Assembly: GCF_025363195.1 (NCBI RefSeq)
Contig: NZ_JANYEK010000118.1
Location: 1 to 35,892, forward strand
Reading direction: 5' to 3'
DNA length: 35,892 nucleotides
Source of the DNA: Sphingomonas sp.
Lineage (GTDB): Bacteria; Pseudomonadota; Alphaproteobacteria; Sphingomonadales; Sphingomonadaceae
The first letter of the stretch is position 1; every line of letters begins with the position of its first letter. Below are positions 16,030 through 24,987 of this stretch, piece by piece. The position numbers and the translations under genes are program-made. The notes beneath the pieces are model-generated. The model saw nothing but the letters and a program-made list of their open reading frames with translations, searched no databases and was not told the DNA's origin.

Positions 16030-18198
16030 TTAAGGCCGGTACACGCGGTCCGTATGCCCGCGCAGATCGCCCAGCCGGAATCGCACCGGCTTGGTCTGGT
16101 GTGCCGCGAACAACGGCGCCTGATCGGCATAATGCGGCGAGGTCGGTCGCGTCGTCGCGGCCCCATAAGGCTGGATCGACGTCGACGACACCCGCCCGGC
16201 TTTGTCCCACGCCATGAACATGATGAAGCTGTCGCCGTGATTGACCACCAGCCGCCCGTCCGGCGCCTCATCCCAGGTCGATGCGGCCCGCAACACGTCC
16301 GGCGCGCCATCCAGCGGCAAATCCACCTTCCCCTGACGCAAGCGCAACACCGTGCCCAGCGGCGGATCGAGCCGACCGAAATGCGTCGCCAGATATTTCG
16401 CCGCCTTGGCCAGCTCCTCGCGCGGATCCTTCTGGGCTTTGCGCGTGTAATGCCACGATTGGCCTGCACGCAGCAGGATTGCCGCCATCGCCTCGGCAGA
16501 ATTATTGCCGTCGAAGCGCCAGTTCCATTTCGCCATCAACGCTTTGGCCGCAACAAGTTGCGCATCGCCCTTGGGGTCGACCTTGGCCAGATCGTCATAC
16601 CAGCGCGCCGCCCAGCTCAACCGGCTGACCCCGGTATCGTATTTGATGCGGTGCAGGTCGGCATCACTGATCTTGCCGTTCTGCCCCATCAATTCCACCG
16701 CGCGCGTGCCGCGGTTGGTCGTATCCGTCTCGATGCCGAGCAAGGGCGACCAGTCGGCAGGGTTCATTTCCGATCCCGCGCCCGCCGCCTGGAACGGCGT
16801 GTTGTTGGCGTTGACCAGGAAGCCCGAAGCCGGGTTCACGTTGCGCGGAACCTGTGCCCACGGCACCGTTCCCGCCATCAGGTCGCGCGACGTATCGCCG
16901 GGGAGGACCTGGCGATAATCGAAGCCCGGCTTCCGGTTGGGGAAGCTCGCATTGTAGAAATAGGCGATGTTGCCCTTGGCGTCGCCGTACAGGAAATTGG
17001 TCGCCGATATGCCCTGCATGCTGAGCGCCTGCTGCCACTGCGCGAAGTCGGTCGCGCGGGTCAGGCGGTAATATTCCTCGACCATGCGCATCTGGTCCGC
17101 GCCGCCATAATGGATCGCATAGGCGCCGCTCTTGTTGACGATCACTGGGCCCTGCACGGCGCGGTACACCGTCTTGGGGATCGGCACCACGAACGGCCCG
17201 ACCTTCACGTGCAGCCACACGCGTGTCGCCTCCAGCGGCAGGGATTTTCCGTCGAAGCTGTAATGCTCCCCGTCCGGCTGCATCGCCAATTTATAGACAT
17301 CGACCAGATCGGGCCGGTTGACCGTGTTGGTCCATCCGAGATGCTCGTTATGTCCCAGCACCGGATACGGCACACCGGGGAACGTCGCGCCGGCGAAATT
17401 CCACCCCGTGCCCGAATGAACGACCAGTTCGTACCACGCCACCGGCCCCTTCCACGGCTGGTGCGAATTGGACACAACTCGGGTGAAGCCGTCGGTGGAT
17501 CTTTTGGGCGCGACGATGAACGCGTTGGAGCCGTTCATATTGCCCTCGCCCCCTGAACCCTTTGGCGCAGCCTGCTGTCCGGCGGGGATTGCTGCGGGGT
17601 CCGGCGAATCCGGCGTCGGCCCGGCACTTTCCTTGGGCAGCGGCTGATCGCCCGTCAGCGCACCCAAGACCTGATCCAGCCCAAAGAAGAATGGCGTCCG
17701 CAACACGAAGCCGGTCGCGATATCGCGACCGTCGACCGGGAACAGCTTGCCCAGCCGCACCTCGCCCGGATGCTTGTCGGCATAATGGTTGAGCCCCGAG
17801 GCATAGCCATCGAGCAACGCCCGCACATCGGCGGGTTGTTTGTCGTAATCCCGGTCCACCGTCGCGCGCGCGCCGAGCAGCGCGAGCGCATAATCCACCT
17901 TCGCGCCGTCCGCCCCGTTCATCGCGCCAAGCCGACCGCGCGACATGGCGATCGCCTCCTGCAGCGTCGAGAAATCGTCCTCGGCATGGGCATAGGCCAC
18001 GCCGTAGGCGACATCCGGATCGGTCTTGCCGAAAATGTGCGGCACGCCGAAGGTGTCCCGGGCGATGACGGTATCATAGGTGTGTGCAGGCGGCGGCGCG
18101 GGCGTGGTGGCGGACAGCGGCTCCCATACGATCAGCCCGATCGCGACGATCGCCACCGTCGACAGCATACCGATTGTTATCTTGCCAAACCTGCGCAT
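16030..18198 (-). CDS. Penicillin acylase family protein (Ntn hydrolase)
   Basis: A 722-residue precursor of the S45 peptidase family, which hydrolyses amide bonds in substrates such as beta-lactam side chains, N-acyl-homoserine lactones or N-acyl amino acids. An N-terminal hydrophobic segment (residues 8-25) directs it to the periplasm or anchors it. The alpha chain contains [20 protein letters not shown], the typical family opening. The autocatalytic cleavage site is GSNAF, with Ser224 the predicted N-terminal nucleophile of the beta chain. The linker just before it (residues 188-220) is rich in Pro, Gly and Ser, consistent with a removed spacer. [10 protein letters not shown] and the Asn/Arg residues later in the beta chain fit the fold. 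Substrate is not predictable from sequence. It is monocistronic and diverges from clpB; an SD-like GGAG precedes ATG 18198. Confidence 0.9.
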   Translation of the reverse strand: MRRFGKITIGMLSTVAIVAIGLIVWEPLSATTPAPPPAHTYDTVIARDTFGVPHIFGKTDPDVAYGVAYAHAEDDFSTLQEAIAMSRGRLGAMNGADGAKVDYALALLGARATVDRDYDKQPADVRALLDGYASGLNHYADKHPGEVRLGKLFPVDGRDIATGFVLRTPFFFGLDQVLGALTGDQPLPKESAGPTPDSPDPAAIPAGQQAAPKGSGGEGNMNGSNAFIVAPKRSTDGFTRVVSNSHQPWKGPVAWYELVVHSGTGWNFAGATFPGVPYPVLGHNEHLGWTNTVNRPDLVDVYKLAMQPDGEHYSFDGKSLPLEATRVWLHVKVGPFVVPIPKTVYRAVQGPVIVNKSGAYAIHYGGADQMRMVEEYYRLTRATDFAQWQQALSMQGISATNFLYGDAKGNIAYFYNASFPNRKPGFDYRQVLPGDTSRDLMAGTVPWAQVPRNVNPASGFLVNANNTPFQAAGAGSEMNPADWSPLLGIETDTTNRGTRAVELMGQNGKISDADLHRIKYDTGVSRLSWAARWYDDLAKVDPKGDAQLVAAKALMAKWNWRFDGNNSAEAMAAILLRAGQSWHYTRKAQKDPREELAKAAKYLATHFGRLDPPLGTVLRLRQGKVDLPLDGAPDVLRAASTWDEAPDGRLVVNHGDSFIMFMAWDKAGRVSSTSIQPYGAATTRPTSPHYADQAPLFAAHQTKPVRFRLGDLRGHTDRVYRP

Positions 18199-18357
18199 CG
18201 TCTCCGGTCCTTTTCTATTTTCGTCTGTCCTACACCAACCGCATCAGGTTACCATTGCACAGTCGCACCGCCGCTTGGCGAAACGGCCGACGCGCCAATG
18301 TTGATAAAAAGCGCGCTGGCGGTTCAACGTTGGCAACACTCGCAGTGGCGCACCAAT

Positions 18358-18386
18358 CTTGTGTTGCCGAAATACAACACTACATT
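18358..18386 (+). promoter_or_regulatory. Possible heat-shock promoter and palindrome upstream of clpB
   Basis: A CTTG element (18358-18361) is followed after 18 bases by CTACATT (18380-18386), a loose match to alphaproteobacterial sigma-32 promoters (CTTG, 17-18 bases, then a CYTATNT-like box). Inside it, GTGTTG (18361-18366) and CAACAC (18375-18380) are perfect 6-base inverted arms with an 8-base spacer. A shorter GTTGGCAAC palindrome lies about 30 bases upstream. A CIRCE element is not present. The -10 match is poor, so this is tentative. Confidence 0.3.
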
Positions 18387-18414
18387 GCGTCGGACCTCAA
18401 CGAAGCGGAACGCC

Positions 18415-20994
18415 ATGAACATCGAGAAATTCACCGACCGCGCCAAAGGCTTTTTGCAAAGCGCCCAGACCGTAGCGATCCGCATGAGTCACCAGCGCAT
18501 TTCGCCCGAACACATGCTGAAAGCCTTGCTGGAAGACGATCAGGGCATGGCCGCTGGATTGATCTCGGCGGCGGGTGGCGACGCGAAGAAGGCGGCGAGC
18601 GAAACCGATCTCGCTTTGTCGAAAATTCCTTCGGTTTCGGGTGGGGGCGCGCAACAGACCCCGGGGCTCGACAATGATGCGGTCCGCGTGCTCGATTCCG
18701 CCGAACAGATCGCGCAGAAATCCGGCGACAGCTTCGTCACCGTGGAACGCCTGCTGGTCGCACTGGCTTTATCGCTCAACACCGCCGCCGGCAAAGCGCT
18801 CGAGACCGCGGGCATTACGCCCGAAGACCTCAACGCTGCGATCAACCAAGTGCGCAATGGCCGCACCGCCGACAGCGCAGGCGCAGAGGACAAGTTCGAC
18901 GCGCTGAAGAAATTCGCCCGCGACCTGACGCAGGCCGCGCGCGACGGCAAGCTCGACCCCGTCATCGGCCGCGACGAGGAAATCCGCCGCACGATCCAGA
19001 TCCTCGCGCGCCGCACCAAGAACAATCCCGTGCTGATCGGCGAACCCGGTGTCGGCAAGACCGCGATCGCCGAGGGCCTCGCGCTGCGCATCGCCAATGG
19101 CGACGTGCCCGATACGCTGAAAGGTCGCCGCCTGATGTCGCTCGACATGGGGTCGCTCATCGCCGGCGCGAAATATCGCGGCGAGTTCGAGGAACGCCTG
19201 AAGGGTGTGCTCGACGAGGTGAAGGCCGCCGAGGGCGATATCATCCTGTTCATCGACGAGATGCACACCCTGGTCGGCGCGGGCAAGGGCGAGGGCGCGA
19301 TGGACGCCTCCAACCTGCTCAAGCCAGCCCTTGCGCGCGGCGAACTGCATTGCATCGGCGCGACCACGCTGGACGAATATCGCAAGCATGTCGAAAAGGA
19401 CCCGGCGTTGCAGCGCCGCTTCCAGCCGGTGTTCGCCGACGAACCCAGCGTCGAGGACACGATCTCGATCCTGCGCGGACTGAAAGAGAAATACGAACTC
19501 CATCACGGCGTGCGCATCACCGATGCCGCGATCGTGGCCTCGGCCACGTTGTCGAACCGCTACATCACCGATCGTTTCCTGCCCGACAAGGCGATCGACC
19601 TGATGGACGAAGCCGCCAGCCGCATCCGCATGGAGGTCGAGAGCAAGCCCGAGGAGATCGAAAACCTCGACCGCCGCATCATCCAGCTCAAGATCGAGCG
19701 CGAGGCCCTAAAGCGCGAGAGCGATGCCGCGTCGAAGGAGCGGCTGACGATATTGGAGGGCGACCTTGCCAATCTCGAACAGCAATCCGCCGAACTGACC
19801 ACGCGCTGGCTGGCGGAGAAGGACAAGATTTCCGCCGAAGCGAAGCTCAAGGAACAGCTGGATGCCGCCCGGCTCGAACTGGAACAGGCCCAGCGCGCCG
19901 GCGATCTCGCCAAGGCCGGCGAGCTGTCCTACGGGCGCATCCCGCACCTGGAAAAACAACTCGCCGATGCCGCTGGCGCAGGCGAGGGCGCGATGCTGCG
20001 CGAGGAAGTCACCGCCGACGATATCGCCGGAGTGGTCAGCCGCTGGACCGGAATCCCGGTCGACCGCATGCTGGAGGGCGAACGTGCGAAACTCCTCGGC
20101 ATGGAAGAGGCGATCGGCAAACGTGTCATCGGGCAGGCCCAGGCCGTGCGCGCCGTCTCGACCGCCGTGCGCCGCGCCCGCGCCGGATTACAGGAGGCCA
20201 ATCGCCCGCTCGGCAGTTTCCTGTTTCTCGGCCCGACCGGTGTCGGCAAGACCGAATTGACCAAGGCGCTCGCCGAATTCCTGTTCGACGATCCATCGGC
20301 CATGGTACGCATCGACATGAGCGAGTTCATGGAGAAACACGCCGTATCCCGCCTGATCGGCGCACCTCCCGGTTATGTCGGGTATGAGGAGGGCGGCGTG
20401 CTGACCGAGGCCGTCCGCCGGCGCCCGTATCAGGTGATCCTGTTCGACGAGGTCGAGAAGGCGCATGGCGACGTCTTCAACATCCTGCTTCAGGTGCTCG
20501 ACGATGGTCGCCTGACCGACGGGCAGGGCCGCACGGTGGATTTCAGCAATACGCTGATCATCCTGACGTCCAACCTCGGCAGCCAGTATCTGACGCAATT
20601 GGCCGATGGCGAGGATGTCGGCACGGTCGAACCGCAGGTTATGGAGATCGTCCGCAGTCATTTCCGCCCCGAATTCCTCAACCGGCTGGACGAGATCATC
20701 CTGTTTCACCGCCTCGGCCAAAGCGAGATGGCGCCGATCGTCGACATCCAGGTGTCGCGCATCGGCAAGCTGCTGGCGGATCGCAAGATCATCCTCGACC
20801 TCACCGAAGGCGCCCGCGCATGGCTCGGCCGGGTGGGCTACGATCCGGTCTACGGTGCCCGCCCGCTGAAACGCGCAGTTCAACGCTACCTGCAGGATCC
20901 GCTCGCCGACATGATCCTGCGCGGTAACGTGAAGGACGGCGCGACGGTGCGGGTTGAAGAAGGAGACGGGGGGCTGAAACTAGCCGTCGGTTGA
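18415..20994 (+). CDS. clpB: ATP-dependent disaggregase ClpB
   Basis: An 859-residue Hsp100 chaperone that, with DnaK, extracts polypeptides from aggregates in the cytoplasm. The domains are in order: an N-terminal Clp repeat domain (about 1-150), a first AAA+ module with Walker A GEPGVGKT from residue 209 and Walker [23 protein letters not shown], the long middle coiled-coil domain (about 405-530, rich in Glu, Lys, Leu and Ala) that separates ClpB from ClpA, and a second AAA+ module with Walker [10 protein letters not shown] from residue 606. The C-terminal D2-small domain ends normally. The start ATG 18415 gives the standard N-terminus [14 protein letters not shown]; a much longer open frame upstream is not supported by homology. 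It is single-gene and convergent with the next gene, with only 11 bases between. Confidence 0.97.
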   Translation: MNIEKFTDRAKGFLQSAQTVAIRMSHQRISPEHMLKALLEDDQGMAAGLISAAGGDAKKAASETDLALSKIPSVSGGGAQQTPGLDNDAVRVLDSAEQIAQKSGDSFVTVERLLVALALSLNTAAGKALETAGITPEDLNAAINQVRNGRTADSAGAEDKFDALKKFARDLTQAARDGKLDPVIGRDEEIRRTIQILARRTKNNPVLIGEPGVGKTAIAEGLALRIANGDVPDTLKGRRLMSLDMGSLIAGAKYRGEFEERLKGVLDEVKAAEGDIILFIDEMHTLVGAGKGEGAMDASNLLKPALARGELHCIGATTLDEYRKHVEKDPALQRRFQPVFADEPSVEDTISILRGLKEKYELHHGVRITDAAIVASATLSNRYITDRFLPDKAIDLMDEAASRIRMEVESKPEEIENLDRRIIQLKIEREALKRESDAASKERLTILEGDLANLEQQSAELTTRWLAEKDKISAEAKLKEQLDAARLELEQAQRAGDLAKAGELSYGRIPHLEKQLADAAGAGEGAMLREEVTADDIAGVVSRWTGIPVDRMLEGERAKLLGMEEAIGKRVIGQAQAVRAVSTAVRRARAGLQEANRPLGSFLFLGPTGVGKTELTKALAEFLFDDPSAMVRIDMSEFMEKHAVSRLIGAPPGYVGYEEGGVLTEAVRRRPYQVILFDEVEKAHGDVFNILLQVLDDGRLTDGQGRTVDFSNTLIILTSNLGSQYLTQLADGEDVGTVEPQVMEIVRSHFRPEFLNRLDEIILFHRLGQSEMAPIVDIQVSRIGKLLADRKIILDLTEGARAWLGRVGYDPVYGARPLKRAVQRYLQDPLADMILRGNVKDGATVRVEEGDGGLKLAVG

Positions 20995-21005
20995 GCGTTG
21001 GTTTT

Positions 21006-22292
21006 CTACTCGGTCACCTGCGCGCGCGGATCATGACCGTGCGCGTCCGCCAGCGGGAAAAATTCGCGCAACAGGGCCCGTTCGGCCGGGCGGATATGCG
21101 GGTTCCACACGTCGAAGATCAGGATCGCGCGCAGCTGGTCGGAATCGTTCCAAGCTTCATGCTCAATCGTGTCGTCGAACGCCCAGGCCTCGCCCGGTCG
21201 CCAAACCCGCGTCTCGCCGCCCACGCGAAAACGACAGCCGTCGGGCACGATCAGTGGCAGATGGATGATCGTGCGGACGTTGCTGACCCCGGTGTGCGCT
21301 GGCAGATGGATCCCGGGGCGCAACACCGAGAAGAACACGGTCGGCGCGCGCTGCGGAAGATCGGCCAGCGGCAGCGCCTCGATTGCGGCGGTGGTTTGCG
21401 GGCAACGGGCGCAGGCGGCATCGTCCCGCACGCCGTTTTTCCAGAGATGATACGCGCTCCAGTCGAGCCTGTGGTCCAGCGGTGACCATTTGTTTTGGGG
21501 CGTCCCCGACGGCATCGCGACATACGGGGAAAAGCCGGTGGACATCCCCGCAAACAGCGCCTCAAATTCCTCGCGAATTATGTCGGTCTTCGCTTCGATC
21601 TCCTCCATCCACGGGAAGTGGCGGCAATCGAAAAATTCGTCCGCTGGAAGGAAGGGAAAGTGCAGCCCGGCGCATTGGTTGGCGTAGATCTGCCGACGTC
21701 CAAGCAACTGATCGACACAGGCGTCGAACCGTCGACTGTCCGCACTGTCCACCGCACTTCGCGCGTCGGCCAGACCCCGATCAAGCGCGGCGGCGAAGTC
21801 CGCCTGTTGCGCCGTGACATAGGATTGTGCGTGCGCCACCATCTCGTCGATGGCGGCGCTGCGCTCCTCCATCTGCGCCGCCATTGCCAGGACGCCCGAC
21901 CAGTGCTCCGCCGCTTGCGCCAAGGCCCCCGCCCGCTCAAACAGTTCGGCCAGCCGTACCAGCGCCATGAAGTGGCGCTGGTCGATCGCCAACGCGCCTT
22001 CCAGCGCCGCCTGCTCACCCGCAGCATCGCCGCTCGACCGCAACGCGCGTGCAAGGTTCATGTGCAACTCGGGCGCGTTCGGATCCGCAAGCGTGGCACG
22101 TCGGAACATCAGGGCGGCGGCGATAAAGTCATTCCGCGCCAGCGCTTGGAAACCGAGCATGTTGAGGGCCAGCGGATGGTCCCCGGCGCTGGCCAGTATC
22201 TCTTGACACAGCTTCGCCGCTTGGTCGTGCAGACCCGCGCGCTGCGCCTGGCTGGCCGCAGCCAGTATATTCTGAACGTTCGTCTGGTTCAT
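21006..22292 (-). CDS. TPR protein with aspartyl/asparaginyl beta-hydroxylase domain (copy 1)
   Basis: This 428-residue protein has TPR-like helical repeats at residues 5-140 (including HPLALNMLGFQALARNDFIAAALMF-type repeats), then a spacer and a C-terminal aspartyl/asparaginyl beta-hydroxylase domain (about 215-415). This family uses Fe(II), O2 and 2-oxoglutarate to hydroxylate Asp or Asn side chains in proteins. The two-histidine iron site is visible as PAHTGVSNVR (His333) and DDTIEHEAWNDS (His378), and Arg388 fits the 2-oxoglutarate-binding Arg. As in AspH, no acidic iron ligand is apparent. ATG 22292 is preceded by GGGAGG. No signal peptide is seen, so it would act in the cytoplasm. It has a clear paralogue at 23421-24596 and diverges from a sulfotransferase-like gene 52 bp away. 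The substrate is unknown. Confidence 0.9.
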   Translation of the reverse strand: MNQTNVQNILAAASQAQRAGLHDQAAKLCQEILASAGDHPLALNMLGFQALARNDFIAAALMFRRATLADPNAPELHMNLARALRSSGDAAGEQAALEGALAIDQRHFMALVRLAELFERAGALAQAAEHWSGVLAMAAQMEERSAAIDEMVAHAQSYVTAQQADFAAALDRGLADARSAVDSADSRRFDACVDQLLGRRQIYANQCAGLHFPFLPADEFFDCRHFPWMEEIEAKTDIIREEFEALFAGMSTGFSPYVAMPSGTPQNKWSPLDHRLDWSAYHLWKNGVRDDAACARCPQTTAAIEALPLADLPQRAPTVFFSVLRPGIHLPAHTGVSNVRTIIHLPLIVPDGCRFRVGGETRVWRPGEAWAFDDTIEHEAWNDSDQLRAILIFDVWNPHIRPAERALLREFFPLADAHGHDPRAQVTE

Positions 22293-22344
22293 TTCCACCT
22301 CCCCTCCTCTATATCTGCCTGCTCCCACTAGACAACCAGCGCGC

Positions 22345-23424
22345 ATGGCGGGCATTATTGGGGTAATGAACGCGCGATTACCAATCATGGCTGGGCTGTC
22401 CGCGGAGACTGCAACCGTGGTCCGTGATCCTTCTTGGCTCGCACACCGCTACGACCCAGCGCAGGATGTCGTACAGTTCCTGCCCGTATCGCGCACGGTC
22501 CATCAGAAATCGACCTTCATCACTGACGAGTATTTGCCGAAAGGGCTTGTACCAGTTGTGGTGCCCCGCGCCCTGGCAAAGGCCGAAGCCCCGTCTGAAG
22601 CACCGTTGCATTTCGTGTTCCATTCCGCGTTTTGCTGCTCGACGCTGCTGGCACGCGCATTCGAACGACCGGGATGGGCAATGGGGCTGAAAGAGCCCGT
22701 CATCCTCAACGACATTGTCGGCTGGCGCCGGCGCGGTGGGCAGGGCGCCGACATGGCCACGGTGCTCGACGATGTGCTGACACTGCTCGCGCGACCGTTT
22801 GAGCCCGGCGAAGCGGTGATCGTCAAGCCGTCCAACATCGTCAATAGTCTCGCTGCGGCAATTCTGGCGTTGCGGCCGAATGCGCGGGCGATCCTGCTCC
22901 ACGCGCCCTTACGCACCTATCTCGGCTCGATTGCGCGCAAAGGGATGGACGGGCGATTATGGGTCCGCGTTTTACTGCAGGGGCTGCTCGACGATAAATT
23001 AGTCGATTTTGGCTTCTCGCCGCGCGATTATTTAGGCCTGACCGACCTGCAAGTGGCGGCGATAGGGTGGCTTGCGCAGCAACGGTTGTTCGGACGGCTA
23101 GTCGCGCAGTTTGGGCCGACACGGGTCGCGACGATCAACAGCGCGATGGTGACAGCCGAACCCGCCGCGACGATGCAGGGACTGGCCGAGCTGTTCGGCT
23201 TGCCGCTGGAGGCGCCCGCGCTGGAGGAAATCCTATCTGGGCCTGCCTTTACGCGCCATTCCAAACACGAAACCTCGTTTGCGCCGGAGGACAGGGCGCA
23301 GGAATTGGCCGACGGTAACCGCCTGCATGCCCCCGAGATCGAAATGGTCGCGCATTGGGCCGAAGTCGTCGCTGAAACGATGCAGGTGCCGATGACCCTT
23401 CCAGCACCTTTGCTGTCGCGATGA
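22345..23424 (+). CDS. Sulfotransferase-like P-loop protein (copy 1)
   Basis: Up to 359 residues. It resembles the sulfotransferase fold but with a variant nucleotide loop: HFVFHSAFCCSTLLARAF (residues 89-106) stands where sulfotransferases have GYPRSGTTLL. Following motifs (LKEPVILNDIVGW, IVKPSNIVNSLAAAILALRPNARAILLHAPLRTYL) look like the core of that fold. Its closest relative in the window is the protein at 30611-31597, sharing STLLARA, REP/KEP, APLRxYL/LPLRDYL and LTD...WLAQ segments. Whether it binds PAPS and transfers sulfate is not shown. The start is uncertain: ATG 22345, 22366 and 22387 are in frame and none has a good ribosome-binding site; comparison with the paralogue favours one of the later ones. 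Its stop overlaps the next start (ATGA), so it is co-translated with hydroxylase copy 2. Confidence 0.75.
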   Translation: MAGIIGVMNARLPIMAGLSAETATVVRDPSWLAHRYDPAQDVVQFLPVSRTVHQKSTFITDEYLPKGLVPVVVPRALAKAEAPSEAPLHFVFHSAFCCSTLLARAFERPGWAMGLKEPVILNDIVGWRRRGGQGADMATVLDDVLTLLARPFEPGEAVIVKPSNIVNSLAAAILALRPNARAILLHAPLRTYLGSIARKGMDGRLWVRVLLQGLLDDKLVDFGFSPRDYLGLTDLQVAAIGWLAQQRLFGRLVAQFGPTRVATINSAMVTAEPAATMQGLAELFGLPLEAPALEEILSGPAFTRHSKHETSFAPEDRAQELADGNRLHAPEIEMVAHWAEVVAETMQVPMTLPAPLLSR

Positions 23425-24596
23425 TTGACGATCTGGCGTCCGTTGCCCAATCAGGCGTCGCGGCATTGCAACGTGGTGATCCTGAAGCCGCCCGGGCGGC
23501 GTTTGAGCAGGTCGAGCGCGCCGGGCGCGGCACGCACCAGCTGCGCCTGTTGCTGGCGCAGGCCTGCATGCTGGCGGCCGATGGCGCGGCGGCCCACCGT
23601 GCACTCGATCAGGTCCTGACCACGGAGCCCACCAACCTGTACGCCCTGATCATGCGTGGCGATCTCTATCGCGATGCGGATAATCCACGGGCGGCGGTCA
23701 GCTGGTATCACGCCGCACTTGCTCAGGCCCACGGCGCTGGGGCTTTGCCTCCCGATCTCCTCGACGCGCTGCGCCGCGTCGAAGGGGCGGTTACCCAAGC
23801 TGGCGCAGTTTTCCAGGCATCACTCAATGATGCGCTGGCCGATGCTGGTCTCGGAGCGCCCGCCCCTGGTACTCGCCTTGCCGAAGCGATGGACATTTTG
23901 GCGGGTAACGCGGAGGTTCATCTCCAGCAGCCAACCAATTTTTATTACCCGGGCCTGGCCCCGCGCCCGTTTTTCGACCGCGAGACGTTTGACTGGGTCC
24001 CCGGGCTCGAAGCACGCACCGATGCGATCCGGCGCGAGTTGGAACAGATACTGGCAGACGACGGCGCGCTCAGCCCCTATATAAAGGCCGAAGCCGATCG
24101 TCCGGCGAAGCAGCATGCCCTGCTCGGCGATCCAGCCTGGAGCGCCTTTCACTTGTTTCAGGACGGCCAGCCATTGGCTGAACATTCTGCGCGTTGCCCG
24201 GAGACAATGGCGGCGCTCGCCGATCTGCCGCTGCCGCGCATTGCTGGCAGATCTCCGACGGCGATGTTTTCAGTATTGCGTGCGGGCACGCATATTCCAC
24301 AGCATCACGGAATGCTCAATACGCGGCTAATCTGCCATTTACCGTTGATCGTGCCGCGCGATTGCCGGTTGCGGGTCGGGAATGTCGTGCAGGTCGTCCG
24401 ACCCGGACGCATGATGATCTTCGATGATTCGATCCAGCACGAAGCATGGAACGACAGCGACCAGACCCGCGTCGTCCTTCTGTTCGAAATTTGGCGGCCC
24501 GACCTCGATGTAGCCGAACGCCAAGCGCTCACCGTGCTCTTCGAAGCGATCGGCCGATTTACGCCAGGCGGAACAGCGGACCAAGCCGGCGCATGA
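23421..24596 (+). CDS. TPR protein with aspartyl/asparaginyl beta-hydroxylase domain (copy 2)
   Basis: A 391-residue paralogue of the 21006-22292 protein: N-terminal TPR-like helices (about 1-120), a linker, and the 2-oxoglutarate/Fe(II) hydroxylase domain (about 180-375). The iron site is PQHHGMLNTR (His296 aligned with His333 of copy 1) and DDSIQHEAWNDSDQTR (His340, with Arg350 for 2-oxoglutarate). Shared blocks include FSVLRAGTHIP, HLPLIVPRDCRLRVG and LLFEIWRPDL. It is predicted to hydroxylate Asp, Asn or a similar residue in a peptide or protein. The start ATG overlaps the stop of the sulfotransferase-like gene, a strong hint that the two act together. The C-terminus is short and Gly/Ala-rich. 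No export signal is present. Confidence 0.9.
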   Translation: MIDDLASVAQSGVAALQRGDPEAARAAFEQVERAGRGTHQLRLLLAQACMLAADGAAAHRALDQVLTTEPTNLYALIMRGDLYRDADNPRAAVSWYHAALAQAHGAGALPPDLLDALRRVEGAVTQAGAVFQASLNDALADAGLGAPAPGTRLAEAMDILAGNAEVHLQQPTNFYYPGLAPRPFFDRETFDWVPGLEARTDAIRRELEQILADDGALSPYIKAEADRPAKQHALLGDPAWSAFHLFQDGQPLAEHSARCPETMAALADLPLPRIAGRSPTAMFSVLRAGTHIPQHHGMLNTRLICHLPLIVPRDCRLRVGNVVQVVRPGRMMIFDDSIQHEAWNDSDQTRVVLLFEIWRPDLDVAERQALTVLFEAIGRFTPGGTADQAGA

Positions 24597-24604
24597 TTGC
24601 TGGC

Positions 24605-24877
24605 TCAGCAGGGTGTTCCAGCATCGCCGCCACGACAGGACTGCCTGGGAGCAAAACTGTCACGCGCCCGCAGCATCTCGCGGTCCCAATCAGCCTTTGA
24701 TTTGCAAACCTTGCGCTTCGCCACAAGCGAACCAATGTCGGTCTCCCGCTTGCAAACGATCGTCTGTGAATCGTCTGTCTTGGCGTTGGTCGTTACTGGA
24801 GAAGCAACACGGGTCTGTGCTGCGACCGAACTGCTGACCAATGCCGCAGCGGCCAGCCCTACTAATATGCGAACCAC
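24605..24877 (-). CDS. Small exported protein of unknown function (90 aa)
   Basis: A 90-residue protein with a clear signal peptide (MVRILVGLAAAALVSSSVAAQ), leaving about 69 mature residues. The mature part contains Cys residues in TIVCKRETDIGSLVAKRKVCKSKADWDRE and in the tail SCRGGDAGTPC, four in all, which suggests disulfides in the periplasm. Proteins with this CKRE...GS...KVCKSxADW pattern are common as hypothetical proteins in sphingomonads (recalled, not searched). The start is GTG 24877, with AAGGGAG 6 bases upstream. It lies on the opposite strand between hydroxylase copy 2 and the TPR-sulfotransferase, whose upstream region it faces. No function can be assigned; a role as substrate of the neighbouring enzymes is only a possibility. 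Confidence 0.75.
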   Translation of the reverse strand: MVRILVGLAAAALVSSSVAAQTRVASPVTTNAKTDDSQTIVCKRETDIGSLVAKRKVCKSKADWDREMLRARDSFAPRQSCRGGDAGTPC

Positions 24878-24987
24878 CTACGTCTCCCTTGAAATCATGC
24901 GCCGTTATAGACAAACCACGCTTGGGGAAAAGCCGGATCAATGAAGATGCAAAATTGAAGCGTCGCAAGAAGGCTCCGGGACAACGC

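Noticed and set aside
16030-18198. Specific call as a quorum-quenching N-acyl-homoserine lactone acylase
   Set aside because: The family covers many amide substrates; no residue pattern visible here fixes the substrate and no quorum-sensing genes are nearby.
17770-18414. N-terminal extension of ClpB by 215 residues
   Set aside because: The extension is antisense to the acylase gene and does not resemble any ClpB; the standard N-terminus begins at ATG 18415.
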